From Laguncularia racemosa (lineage: Eukaryota > Streptophyta > Magnoliopsida > Myrtales > Combretaceae): a stretch of 64,000 nucleotides of DNA. The notes beneath the pieces are model-generated. The model had not been told where the DNA came from. It saw only the letters and a program-made list of their open reading frames with translations, and ran no database searches. Shown here in pieces: positions 1-11,900 of the stretch (positions are counted from its first letter, which is position 1; every line of letters begins with the position of its first letter). The stretch covers positions 1,984,001 to 2,048,000 of the forward strand of contig JBBMOL010000117.1 in NCBI GenBank assembly GCA_037954665.1, given 5' to 3'. Both the position numbers and the translations under genes were made by a program.

Positions 1-705
1 CATCAAGCCCTGAAGCTTTCTCATTGGCTTGCGAGAAGAACCCCCATTTGATCTCTTCATCAGTGAAGAGGACATCCAATTTGAGTTATTTTTGCTCACT
101 TAATTTCCAAGTCACCAAATTACAAACTTCCTCTAAGCTGAGATGGGATGAAGGGCTATCATAGAGTTGCTAAAAATGAGCTACTGTTGAGGCTTTGACC
201 TCATCATCACCTATTGCCTCACTTCCATCCTCTTTAGATAAGCAATGTATAGAGCTTCGGTAATGTAAATTCCTCATAGTTTTATGAAAGTAAGAAGTGT
301 TCTTGTCTCTCGATTTTAACCAATTAGTCCTTGATTATGTTTATAGAAGCTTTCCCCTGCCCCTCTAAGCATATAGTATTCCTTAAAAGCCAACTTCTCC
401 TCTTCCATACTTGAAATATCTCTAATCCCATGAATCGAAACTTGCAGCTGTAGTAGTCTGTTTTTGGCCATTTGCACCCTACCAGGAAGTTGGGAGAATT
501 CGTCCCAATTCAAGTGTCTAAGTTCCTGCTTAAGAGATTTGAGTTTTCTAAGGATCCGGATCATCTTAGATCCACTAACTTCCTTCCTTCAAGTGCTGGT
601 CACTAAGTCCTTGAAGTTATTATGTTCAATCCAGAAGTTGAAGAACTTGAAGGGCGTCTTCTAAGTCCCTGAGCTATAATCCATGCATATAATCACAAAG
701 GAGTG
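1..705 (-). pseudogene. LINE (L1-type) ORF2 fragment, endonuclease-RT linker
   Basis: Read on the minus strand, this stretch gives the part of a plant L1 ORF2 between the endonuclease and the reverse transcriptase. In order I see a DHSFV tail of the endonuclease, PFKFFNFWIEHNNF, the linker LKQELRHLNWDEFSQL, then DKNTSYFHKTMRN and the start of RT at the window edge (FTDEEIKWGFFSQANEKASG). This order and these phrases are characteristic of plant LINE ORF2. At least three in-frame stops break it, so it is dead. It begins abruptly next to a gypsy fragment around 705-735 and continues off the left edge. It lies in intron 4 of the phospholipase D gene in the same orientation as that gene. Confidence 0.85.
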
Positions 706-734
706 GTCTAAAAGAATAGGCAACATAAACAAAA

Positions 735-1230
735 AAAAAAAAGGCTTCAAATTGTTGTTGCAATTTCTTCAATTCTTCCATTAAGATTGGCTCTAATACC
801 AAAATATTACAAACTCGATTTTTAAAAAAAAAAATTGGCTTGTTAGAGAGAGAACTTGACGATCTCATTTTTAGGGCTCATTATAAAGAAAACCCTATGA
901 TCTCTTAGAACTTTGAAGTTCTGAAATTTTTTTAGAGAAAAATAAGCTTGTTTTCTTCATTATTCCTCTACATTTTAAAGTACAAAGGTGGCGATTATAA
1001 AGATACCCCACTTTCCTATTTTCCTCACAACTACTCCTAAAGTTACTCCAAGCACCACACACATGATCTGTCACTAATTAACTAAATCTACGCTGACACT
1101 GTATAATTCCTTATTGACCAACACCTTTAGCTACAATACGACGGCCTGCACTAGCACTTACACATGCCTACACAAAGCACATAATGACATAAATACATAA
1201 ACAAAATAAAAACATAACATATCAGCTAAG
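735..1230 (-). mobile_element. Ty3/gypsy fragment: LTR 3' part, PBS and gag start
   Basis: On the minus strand the order is LTR 3' part, then a primer-binding site resembling the tRNA-Met type (TTGGTATTAGAGCC, plus coordinates about 789-802), then an ATG and a short gag start (MEELKKLQQQFEA, about 744-782). The gag start matches that of the gypsy element at 5774 (KQLQQQF). Near 836-880 the LTR has a diverged copy of the block that ends the other gypsy LTRs here (AGATCGTCGGGTTCTCTC in the intact copy). The element is truncated in gag, where LINE sequence begins. The outer (right) edge is uncertain. Confidence 0.65.
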
Positions 1231-1254
1231 ACTTTACTGCTCATAATAGTCGTG

Positions 1255-2005
1255 TTTAAAGAAGTTTGAAGGCAATGTGACAGCACCACCAACATTACCT
1301 AATGTGCAGCAAAGATTAGTTGTTCCTCTACCTAAGGCAGTGCTAGATATTCACAAAGTCAGCTCCCAACCCAAAGTCCTTATCCACTGGGAAGGCTACT
1401 CTCCAAATGCTTCATGGGCAGATGCTATGGGGATTTCACAGAGTCATCCTGTATTTGCGATGAGGTCATGGGCGCTCTCAAGAGAGGGAGTAATGTGATG
1501 TCCCGATGCTCACATACGGGCAAGGGGGTTCATGTTTTTGAGTGTAGAAACAAAAAGAGTCTATAACAGCATGTCCTAAAGTTTTTGTTACATATGTTGG
1601 TCTCTGTGTGCGGTACTAGCATTTCTATAAGTTGTCTGACTATATTATATTATGTCTGTATGTATTGTATCAATTGGTGTATGTGTTGACCAAAGGTCTA
1701 GTTTAGTGTCATTTTTGGAGATCCAAACGGACCATTTGTTGTCCATTAAGCCATCAAGGCAGGTTTGTAGCAGTTGTGTTAACTGCAATAGGATAGTTTC
1801 TAATCATATGTAAATTAGAGAGAAAAAGCAGAAGTTAAAGTTGGGTAACTGCCAAGTGTAATAACCATATATTGCAGAATAATCAATGAAAAGAACAGGC
1901 CTGATTTTTCCCTAAATTACGAGATCATTGCGTTCTCTCTAATGAGCTCAAAACCCTAATAAACCATTGGTAAAAAGGGAAGAAAATCATCCTGATCCTG
2001 TAACA
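1255..2005 (+). mobile_element. Ty3/gypsy 3' fragment: end of pol plus 3' LTR
   Basis: Bases 1265-1493 encode the end of a chromovirus pol: a PKAVLD segment shared with the element at 9890, then a chromodomain-like tail (VLIHWEGYSPNASWADA) and a stop. A purine tract (GAGAGGGAGTAA) follows. The LTR then runs 1494-2005, starting TGTGATGTCCCG and ending CCTGTAACA. Its 3' part carries the AGATCATTGCGTTCTCTC / GAGCTC block seen in the related LTRs. Gag and most of pol are missing. This copy keeps a chromodomain-like ending that is disrupted in the full-length relative at 5119-10636. Confidence 0.75.
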
Positions 2006-2186
2006 CATGCGTAGTGCTTATCACATGATTTGGTGGTAAATTTTCATCTAATAGGATATACCTTCACTGCTCTTGTTGTTGTTAGAGCATTAGCTCCTTT
2101 GCCAATTCTAAAAGGGATATACCAGAGGCCATACCTGACCTTAACATACCACCACTGGCCCCTTAATACATGAAAGCAAAAACAAA

Positions 2187-2420
2187 AATGTAAATGACCT
2201 CCTCTGATGCATCTTTCCTCCTCAAAATGATAAGACAATTAATAAAGTTACCAACATAATTTCTTTCAGGCACTTCTTTAATTGTTGTCCCTTAAAACAA
2301 GATCACAAAAATAATGTAAATGACCTCCTATGATGCATTTTTCCTCCTCAAAACAATAAGATAATGGCTTTAATTAAGAAAGTTACCAACTTAATCTTTT
2401 TGGAGGACTTCTTTAATTGT
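2187..2420. repeat. Local direct duplication (~115 bp, two copies)
   Basis: Bases 2187-2285 and 2308-2420 are diverged direct copies. Both contain GTAAATGACCTCCT, GATGCAT, TTTCCTCCTCAAAA, then AAAGTTACCAAC and ACTTCTTTAATTGTT. They differ by scattered substitutions and small indels. They lie in intron 4 of the phospholipase D gene. Confidence 0.75.
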
Positions 2421-2816
2421 TCTAAAGTCAGGAAAAATGTGATATTCAGACGATAGCATCTTAAAAAATTATGAATGACAAAATATAGGCCTTCAATTTT
2501 TTTGAAGAAACCTCAAAGGCGTAGCCTAGCAACTTTAATGAAAGAGCCCAACCAACTAGAGTTCCTTTGATGGGAGTTATAACAGAGATATTTATCTGTC
2601 ATCGAATGAAAGTAAAGTGATGCTGACAAAAAAGCAGCTACTCCAGACAAATGTTATCTGGCAGATAAATGTAATCATACAGACAGAAGCAAAACCGGTT
2701 ATAAGCAGGCACATTGTTATCATCAAATATATACACATATGTGGGTGAAGAGACAACATGCAACAGATTCAGAAAATTAATCAATAAATAGCAAAGTAAA
2801 ATGAACATTGGTGTAC

Positions 2817-2958
2817 CTCTCGAGAATTAACGATATCCATGTTCCCAAGAAAATGATTCAAATAGTCCTGCATTGCATTTTTGGCTCTATCTGAGATAGA
2901 TTGTTGTCTTCCCAAGGCTGGACGAATGACAGGTAGAGCAGCTTTTGAGGGAACATTT
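2817..2958 (-). other. PLDZ: PLDZ exon 4
   Basis: This exon has 142 nt: one base completing the split arginine codon plus 47 codons. It encodes NVPSKAALPVIRPALGRQQ and ends at DIVNSRE, before the donor GTACACC. The family continues with a cysteine-containing segment (exon 5), which I do not find in the 2.8 kb to the left. Intron 4 therefore probably runs past the window edge. Confidence 0.9.
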
Positions 2959-5900
2959 CTGAACAAAAAACCCACCTGTAAGAGCTATAAATATTATGGA
3001 GGCCACAAAACATCAGCATTGATATTAAGGGTAGTTTAGGTTCTAGTAGTCACCTATTTTTAGCACTTTCATCATGATGCAAGGGTATAGCTTCATCATC
3101 AACCTCATCATCATCATGCACCATAGGTGTTTGGTCTCCTATTCCTAAATTTTGAAGCCATTCTTTAACCTTAATGTTCCAATAAGAGCACATCAAAACT
3201 CCATGCACTTCCAGATATGAAATAATACATTATTAAGCATTGTCAACAAGAATGGAACAAAAAATATCAAATTGATGCAACTATAGATGATAATGTCTAA
3301 AATCAGAAGATCAACCTGCTCCTGCTTCTCATGAATTTCCTCGATAAATGCACGTTTCTTCAATGCAAAGTGCAAATACAAGACGTCGGATGCTTTCTTC
3401 AACAAATGCCACTTGAACTAAAGCACAAAAGGATAAGAAACCACATGAACACAATGACAAGTGACAAATACATCATAAAGAAAAGGAACAAAGGCTGCCA
3501 AATATTATTTAGCATGAAAATCCTCCTCTGCCTAATCTAAATGTTTAAGAAAATATTGGTTTTGCATGTAAGTAATACATATTTTTAATAAGAAAAAAAT
3601 ATAATCCCAGCTGATCTAGTGCCAACATCGATGCCCAGCTCTATAGAAGGAATAGGATATAATCCTGCAAGAACAAGTGGACTTGAGAACAAATTGAAGA
3701 AATTGTGCATTATAGGAATTACCTCTCTACCAATTATGAGTAAGATGAAAGGTTTGCAGACAGGGTGTATTAGCATAAACAAACTGTTAAGGTCCTATGG
3801 CCAAGTATAGGAAAAAGGAGACTTAGCTGCTCTTGTAGCAGTATTTACCATAATAGGTCTTTATGTTTGTGGTGTCCAATGGCTACATGTTGTATATATT
3901 TAAGCGCATGTCTTCCATGTATTATGACTTCCATCAATGTTGTTATAATCGGGTGCTTTCATTGCAATTAACCTATATGCGCTCTTTCAGTGGTTTCATG
4001 GTCCATGCTTCCATCATTGTAGGAGGCAGTTTTTATTTCAGCTACAAGATGTCTGTACAAAGGTGAAAAATGTTTCAATGAAATATCATCACAGAAATTT
4101 CAAATAAAAAAAAATATGGGTCTTGGAACAAAGGTCCATGTTTCCATCAGAATTGGAGGAGTTTTTATTCTAGTTACAAAACATCCATAAGGTGAAAGTT
4201 TTTCAGTGAAATATCATCACTGAAATTTCAAAAAAAAAAAACATTGGGTCTTGAGAAAAAGGTTCTTGGGTTCCCATTACCCTAAATGAGCCCATAATAT
4301 TCTGCATGATAGATAGATGAGACAGAACAACCAAGAAATCTGCCATTCAAGTCAAATCTATATCCAGTTTCAGAATCGAACAACCTATAACTTGAACCTA
4401 TAACAGATCGGTATCAGAGCAGGGAATTCTTCAGCGAAGCATAAATTGCAACAGCTGTTTGAGGAGCTTCAGTGTTGTACAATGCTGAAAGGACAGCAAC
4501 TGAACTGAACACCAAGAGTAGTTAATGCAATGGGAACATTGGGCATAAAAATTGCAGCACTCTGCTGCAGATTCCAGAAAAGGAAACAGGTTTTATCATC
4601 AGGAGCATGGTAATGTGATTCTTTGTTGTACAAAACTTAGATTTTCTAGATTTCATATGGCCTCTGATCCAATGGCTTGGTTAAAAACATGCGAGCATTT
4701 TTTCTGTAACCAGCATGCTACCAAGAAAAAAGAAGTGGCACAAGTATCACGGGTGTATCTTTCCATTTAGAACTTAGAAGGTGACACGGGAATTTGGTTC
4801 TGGAATTTGAAACAGAATTATCCTATGATATTTGGAAGAATTCAAGATGCATTGTACCTCACAGTTCGGTGCGTTCATGCATAGTAACAACTTGGGTGAG
4901 GTATCAAAATTAAAAGCCAATGGGTTATGCTGAAACATATCAATGCAGAATCGAGCAAATTATTATTGCAAGCAATTTCCTTAACTCCAGTGCAGGAAGT
5001 CACAATATTTATTTGTGGGTTACATGATCCTACAGCCGTGGGAGTAGAGTTACATAATCCTTGGAATTTATCAACAGCCATTAGCCCCACTAGACTCTGT
5101 GAACTATGAATACATATGTGTTATACGCGAAGGTTCATCGCGATCACAGCAAGGAATAACACCCTTTGCTCGTGTGTACTCAAGGAAGAACAAGAACTGG
5201 GTGAATGGCCAGCTGTCCTAGATGTTTGTTGTCCTTTATGTGTGTCTGTTATATTTGGTTGTTGCTGTCTTTGTCTGTCATGTTTGTGGCTGTCAATTAG
5301 TGTCAGGTTTGTTGTGGTGTTGTTTGTTGACACCGGTTGTCCAGATGTATAGTGGCCCAAGAATTGCAGCCTCTAGGGGTGTAGTTGGGAAGGTGGGCAA
5401 TCCCTGTAATCTAGTAGGGTCTGATGGTTATGAGGCTCCAGCAAGGATTCCGGTTAGTGGGGAGGGAGGCGTGACAAGTAGTGGAGTAGTGGGCAGTCAG
5501 GAGGGAATGTGGGAGTCGGCTAGGAAGGAGGAATCCGAATTGTACAAAACAGGGAAGAAAGGAAATGAAAAGGACAATCTATCTTTCAAAACAAACCTTA
5601 GTTGTACTAAGAGATCGTCGGGTTCTCTCTAACGAGCCCGAACCTAAACAATCAACATAGGTAAAAGAGAAAGAAGAACCCTAAGACCTAGAGTGGATCC
5701 CGAATTGTTAAATGACAACTCGGACACAAACATTAGAGAACGATCCTATAACAAAGTGGTATCAGAGCCAACCATGTCCAATGACATCAAACAGTTGCAG
5801 CAGCAGTTCAATAGCTTCCTAAGTCCATACAAGGCAGATCGGGCCCAGGTGGAGGAGCTGTTGCACCAGTTGGCAACCCTCACCCGGGAAATGGCAGCTC

Positions 5901-8900
5901 AGAAGGGGAAGTCTATTGAGGCGGAGGGTATGAGAGGGGGCAATTCCGCAAGGACCCTCGGGGGAGCATCAATGGAAGGGGAATGAGAGAAAGGAGCGAT
6001 GGTGCCAAAGTAAGCGCGCCTCGACTTCCCATGGTATGATGGCAAGGCTGACCCCATTGGATGGATGAGCAGGTGCGAGCACTTCTTTAGACACCAACGG
6101 ATACCGGCGGAGGACAGGGTAGAATTGGCAACTTACCACATGGAAGGAGAAGCTCAGTTATGGGTCCTTAAGCTGGAAAAGGACCGGCCAAGCATCACTT
6201 GAGAGGACTTCAAGACCCTGTGTAATGCGCAGTTTGAGCCCCCGTTGCGCAGCGACCCGTTGGGGGAGTTGGCTAAATTAAGGCAAGGGGAAACGGTGGA
6301 GGAGTACCAGCAGCGATTCACCCAAGTAGCGGCGCAAATACCCTCCTTGACATGAGCAAGAGGTGGCCTTATTCATTAATGGCTTGAGGGAGTCCATCTT
6401 GGTAGACATCTTGATCCAAGACCCCAAGGACATGACTCACGCCATCGCTCTCACCAAGCTATATGAGAGGAGCATGGCCATGCGGGCGGAGGCAGAAGGG
6501 CAGAGGCGGCGTTTCGGCGCTGCAACGAAGGGAGAGCTGCCAAGGAGACAAGTGATGACTCCCCCCAAGTCTGCTACCAATCCGTATGTGAGGAAGCTAG
6601 GAAGGGTCGAACTAGAGGAGCGGAGGAGGAAGGGGCTGTGCTTTAATTGTGATGAGCCCTTCTCCATCAGGCATCATTGCAAGAGGTTGTTCTGGCTTAA
6701 ATGTCTGGAGGAGGAGCTAGTGGAGCCAGGTGAACAGGAGGAGGGAATAGATATGAATGAGGGAAGGCTCACTGAGATTTCGTTGCATGCCATGATCGAG
6801 GCAAGTGCACCCCAAGCAATGAGGCTCCATGGGTGCCTAAAGGGCAACTCCATCCTAGCGCTTATTGACTCAGGAAGCACGCACAGCTTTGTTGATGCAG
6901 CGAGCGCCAAGAGGATGAAGCTACTGGTAAAATATAAACCCGATATCAAGGTTGTGGTAGCCAATGGAGAAAGAATGCAAAGTGGGGGGGTTTGCAAGGG
7001 GGTTCTCCTCGTTCTACCCTAGCAACAATTCGTGGACTTGTACACCCTTCCCTTGTGCGGGATAGATGTTGTGCTGGGGGTGAATTGGTTGAAGACCTTG
7101 GGGCCTATTGATTGGGATTTCTGCCAAATGAGGATGCAATTTACAGTGAAGGGTAGAAGGGTGAAGCTGCAAGGCTTGCCCGACCATGATAAGAATGGCG
7201 CAATATTAGGGGCAATACAAGAGGTCAAGAAGCACCGTAAGCTACACCTGCTGCTTGCTGAGTTTGAACAGGTATTCCAGCCACCGCAAGGACTGCCACC
7301 CGCCTAATTGTGTGATGGTCCCATGGTCGTGCGGCCCTACTGGTACCCTCATCAACAAAAAGATGAAATCGAAAGGCAGTGTGAGGAAATGTTGAGCAAA
7401 GGGATCATTTGGGTGAGCCACTCCCCTTTTTCCTCCTTGATGCTGCTAGTGCGGAAGGCGGATGCAAGCTGGAGGTTTTGCATGGACTACAAGGTACTTA
7501 ATGATAAAACCATCAAGGATAAATTTCCTATTCCAGTGATAGAAGAGCTTTTAGAGGAATTAAGCGGGGCAAGGTACTTCTTAAAGTTGGATTTGGCTTC
7601 CAGGTACCACCAAGTGAGAATGTATGAGGCAAACGTGGAGAAGACAGCATTTAGAACACACCACAAGCATTTTGAATTATTAGTGATGCCCTTTGGGCTC
7701 ACCAATGCCCCATCTACTTTCCAAGCGCTAATGAATGTTGTGTTCCAGGGGTTCCTATGGAAGTTTGTCCTCGTCTTCTTTGATGATATTCTGGTACATA
7801 GCAACACATGGACCAAACACTTGTAGCACTTGAGGAAGGTACTTATGTTACTGCAAGAACATCAATTATGTCTCAAACGCACCAAGTGTTCCTTTGCGCA
7901 AGAGCAGGTGACCTATCTAGGCCACACCGTGTCAAGAGAGGGGGTACAAGCGAACCCGGCTAAGGTAGAAGCCGTGATGAAATGGGCTAAACCTATGACC
8001 ATTACCGCCTTGAGAGGATTCCTTGGTTTAACAGGTTATTACAGGAGGTTTGTTGCTGGTTATGGGAAGATCGAAGGCTACTGACAAAGATGCTCCGGAA
8101 AAACAACTTCCGATAGACTAAAGAAGCAGAAGAAGCATTTGAGAGGTTAAAGGTTGCCATGACTAAAGCACCAGTACTCACCTTACCAGACTTCTCTCAA
8201 CAGTTTGTAATCGAGTGCGATGCTTCTGAAGGCGGAATAGGGCTTGTCCTTCAACCAGAAGGGTGACCCATTTCTTATTACAATCGACCCTTTGCCCAAC
8301 AGCACCTCAAGCTCACAGCATATGAAAAGGAGCTTATCAGGCTGTCTAAGGCAATGTGCCATTGGAGGCCATACCTATGTGGCCAGCGGTTTCTAGTGAA
8401 AACGGATCATTACAGCTTGAAATATTTGCTAGAACAACGGGTGACCACTTCTCCCTAGCAGCATTGGATCAATAAACTACTCGGGTTTGACTTTGAGATA
8501 GAGTCGCAGGAGGCATGAAAATAGAGTGGCAGATGCTCTTTCTAGAAAGGACGAAAATCTAGCATGTCTTTTGGCCATTTACCGCCCCCAGTTCCAGCTC
8601 CTCGACCAAATTCAGGAGGAAGTCAGCAAGACCCTAGACCTGCAACAGCTCATGTCCAGGATAGAGCGGGGTGAACTCGAAGCCCCCTAGTCAGCAACAG
8701 ATGGATTGATATTTTTCTACAAACGAGTCCACTTGCTCCCTCACTCCCCACTTTGTTCGGTGATCCTAGAAGCCCTACATGCCCCATATCATGAAGGCTA
8801 TCAAAAGACACTTCATCAGGTAACCCGAGATTTCTATTGGAAGGGACTAAAACAGCAAGTCAAACAAGTGGTGTGTGCTTGTGAAATCTGCCAATGCAGT

Positions 8901-11900
8901 AAGACGCAACAGCTCCAACTCACTAGACTCTTACAACCTTTGCGCATCCCATCCCAAGGATGGACCAATATCTCCATGGACTTCATTGAAGGGCTGCCAC
9001 TATCCAATGGGAATCCATCCTCTTTGTCATCGTGGACCACTTTTCAAAATATGCACACTTCTTGCCCCTCAATCACCCATATACAGCTGTCACCATCTCT
9101 AGAGTCTTCTTTGATAACATCTTCAAGCTGCATGGACTGCCGGAATCGATTGTAAGTGACCGTGACGCCACTTTTACAAGTTCCTTTTGGAAGGAGCTAC
9201 TTAAGTTGCAGGGTACACAACTAGCCTTTTCCTCTTCATACTACCCCCAAAGTGATGGGCAAACCGAGGTGGTAAACTGCACCATAGAGATGTATTTGAG
9301 GTGTTTTACTGGGGATCGACCAAAGAGGTGGACTAAAGGGATAACATGGGCCGAGTTTTGCAACAACACAAGGTTTCATACAGCTTTAAAGGCCACTCCC
9401 TTGGAAATAGTATACGGAAAGGCACCCCCACACCACCACCACCACCCCCCCCCCCCCCCCCCGCCTGTCCTATTGCTCAGGGACAGCCAAGCTGGAAGCA
9501 GTGGAACTGGTGCTCAAGGAGCAGGACGAAGTCTGGATGCAACTACAACAGAAGTTGTCCAAAGCTCAAGCCACCATGAAAGCCCAATATGACAAAAATC
9601 ACCGCTAAGTGGAATTTCAAGTAGGGGATTTGGTCTGGCTTCGCCTATAACCCTATCAACAAATTTCAGTGGCCAATCGTAGGAACTAGAAGTTAGCACC
9701 CAAGTTCTACGGTCCCTTTCCAGTAGAAGCCTGAATTGGCACCGTTGCATACCGACTAACGATGCCTTCTCAAGTGAAGATCCATCCTGTCTTCCATGTG
9801 TCATACCTCAAAAAATTCAAAAGAGCAGCCAGTGGACCTCCACTCCTCCCCACAGTACAGCAAGGTGCCATTGTTCCCCATCCAAAGGCCGTGTTAGACA
9901 CCCAAACCATCAGGAATATCTTGGGAAGCAGCCGACATGATCATCCAACGATACCCTACATTCGCACCTGAGGTCACGCGCACTCTCAAGGAGGGAACCC
10001 ATGTTATACGTGAAGGTTCATCGCGATCATAGCAAGGAATAACACCCTTTGCTTGTGTGTACTCAAGGAAGAACAAGAACCGGGTGAATGGCCAACTGCC
10101 CTAGATGTTTGTTGTCTTTTATGTGTGTCTGTTATATTTGGTTGTTGCTGTCTTTGTCTATTGTGTTTGTGATTGTCAGTTAGTGTCAGGTTTGTTGTGT
10201 TGTTGTTTGTTGACACCGGTTGTCCAGATGTGTAGTGGCCCAAGAATTGCAGCCTCTAGGGGTGTACTTGGGAAGGTGGGCAATCCCTGTAATCTAGTAG
10301 GGTCTGGTGGTTATGAGGCTCCAGCAAGGAGTCCGGTTAGTGGGGAGGGAGGCGTGACAAGTAGTGGAGTAGTGGGCAGTCAAGAGGGAATGTGGGAGTC
10401 AGCTAGGAAGGAGGAATCCGTATTGTACAAAACAAGGAAGAAAGGAAATGAAAAGGACAATCTATCTTTCAAAACAAACCTTAGTTGTACTAAGAGATCG
10501 TCGGGTTCTCTCTAACGAGCCTAAACCTAAACAATCAACATAAATAAAAGAGAAAGAAGAACCCTAAGACCTAGAAGGGATCCCAAATTGTTAAACGACA
10601 ACTCAAACACAAACATTAGAGAACGATCCTATAACAATATGACGAAGAACAAGCCTCAATGTGTAGAAACATGGACAGCAAAAATTTAAAATGCCATTTA
10701 TTCGCAGGCTATTGAGAGCAGAATTGAAGGAATGAAGCAAGAAGGAACTAAGTTTAATTGTGATAAGCCATTTGTTAATGGGCATAGGTCTAAAAAATTG
10801 TTTTAGATAGAAGGGCTTGATAGAGAGAAACTATAGAAGGAGAGAACTCGACCAGAAGCTATGGTATCCGGATTGCACTTAAGGACATGCACATTTTGGA
10901 TGGAGGGAGTAATGTTAATGTCCTACAACCAAGCAGAAGCGAGGGGAGACTTAGTTGTTGTTGTAGCAGGATTTACAGTTATAGGTTTTTATGAATGTGG
11001 TGTCTAGCAGCTATATCTTTCATTTTTATGTAAGCACTAGACAATTGTGCATCACACTCGGATAGCGGTGTAAAATATTATAATAATAGAAATTTAGAAA
11101 AGTACTTTTCAAATATTATAAAATAGTTTTATATTAAAATACTACTATTGTAACAAAGAATTATGTCCCTTGGGCAATATCCATAATCTATGATAAAAAA
11201 ATTGCATAAAAGTTGTATTATTTCACATAATAATATGGAAAACCTTATATATATACATGTTATTGAGAAAGAGCTACAACCCTTCAAATTGTGTCATATA
11301 CAAAGAGTTACCCTCCTTCAAACCATGTATCATTTTGCATTGAATCATGTGGAAATTGCAACTCATCTATAAGTACCATCATTTGCATAAAACACTGGTC
11401 TCTTAGACAAATAATTAAAAGAAAGAACCAGTAATGATCGAAGTATTAAAAAGATATAAAAAAAAAATCGAAAAAAACAATAAATAGTTAAAAGGTATTA
11501 CTAATAAAAAAGATATAATGGATAGAAATGAAAAATTATAAATGGCAAAATAGATCCCGCAAAGATTGCAACTCCTCCATAAGACCATCCCCAATGCTAA
11601 GAATTCCTACATATCCAATCAATATGTTAAGGAATTTTTTTTCTTAAGGATCTCTTTACTTTATCTCTAATATTCTTAAATAGAGGTTCTTAAGATCTAT
11701 TTATATTACTTGCGAGACTCATGATACAAACTTTAAACAAAAACAATACTAAAAACAAAAAATGATAAATAAATAAATAAATAAAGTGGCAGCTTTTTAG
11801 GGTCCTTAGCCAAGGGGCCTAAAAAAGTGAAGGACCCCATCACAACAGATAAGGACCTCCACATTGGGTCATTCACCCTTGAAAACCATGCCAAGAATCT

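Larger units (their letters stand above)
5119..10636 (+). mobile_element. Full-length Ty3/gypsy chromovirus, inactivated
   Basis: This is a 5.5-kb LTR retrotransposon with two 635-bp LTRs, a PBS, one gag-pol region in the order gag, PR, RT, RH, IN, and a purine tract. A perfect 5-bp duplication ATATG flanks it (5114-5118 and 10637-10641). By eye the LTRs differ at about 32 positions (roughly 5%), mostly transitions. At the rate often used for plant LTRs this suggests insertion some two million years ago. The coding part has many stops, so it cannot move by itself. The chromovirus assignment rests on the IHPVFHVSYLKK tail and the CX2C-type zinc knuckle. Confidence 0.93.

Noticed and set aside
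2044..2238. A 64-codon minus-strand frame next to PLDZ exon 4 as a candidate exon 5
   Set aside because: It does not match the conserved segment expected after NSRE, and it overlaps a local duplication.
5222..5632. A 136-codon frame with a hydrophobic N-terminus, present intact in both LTRs of the younger gypsy (also 10105-10515)
   Set aside because: Of about 16 nucleotide differences between the two copies in this frame, some 11 change the amino acid. That is what an unconstrained sequence would show, so I do not call it a gene.
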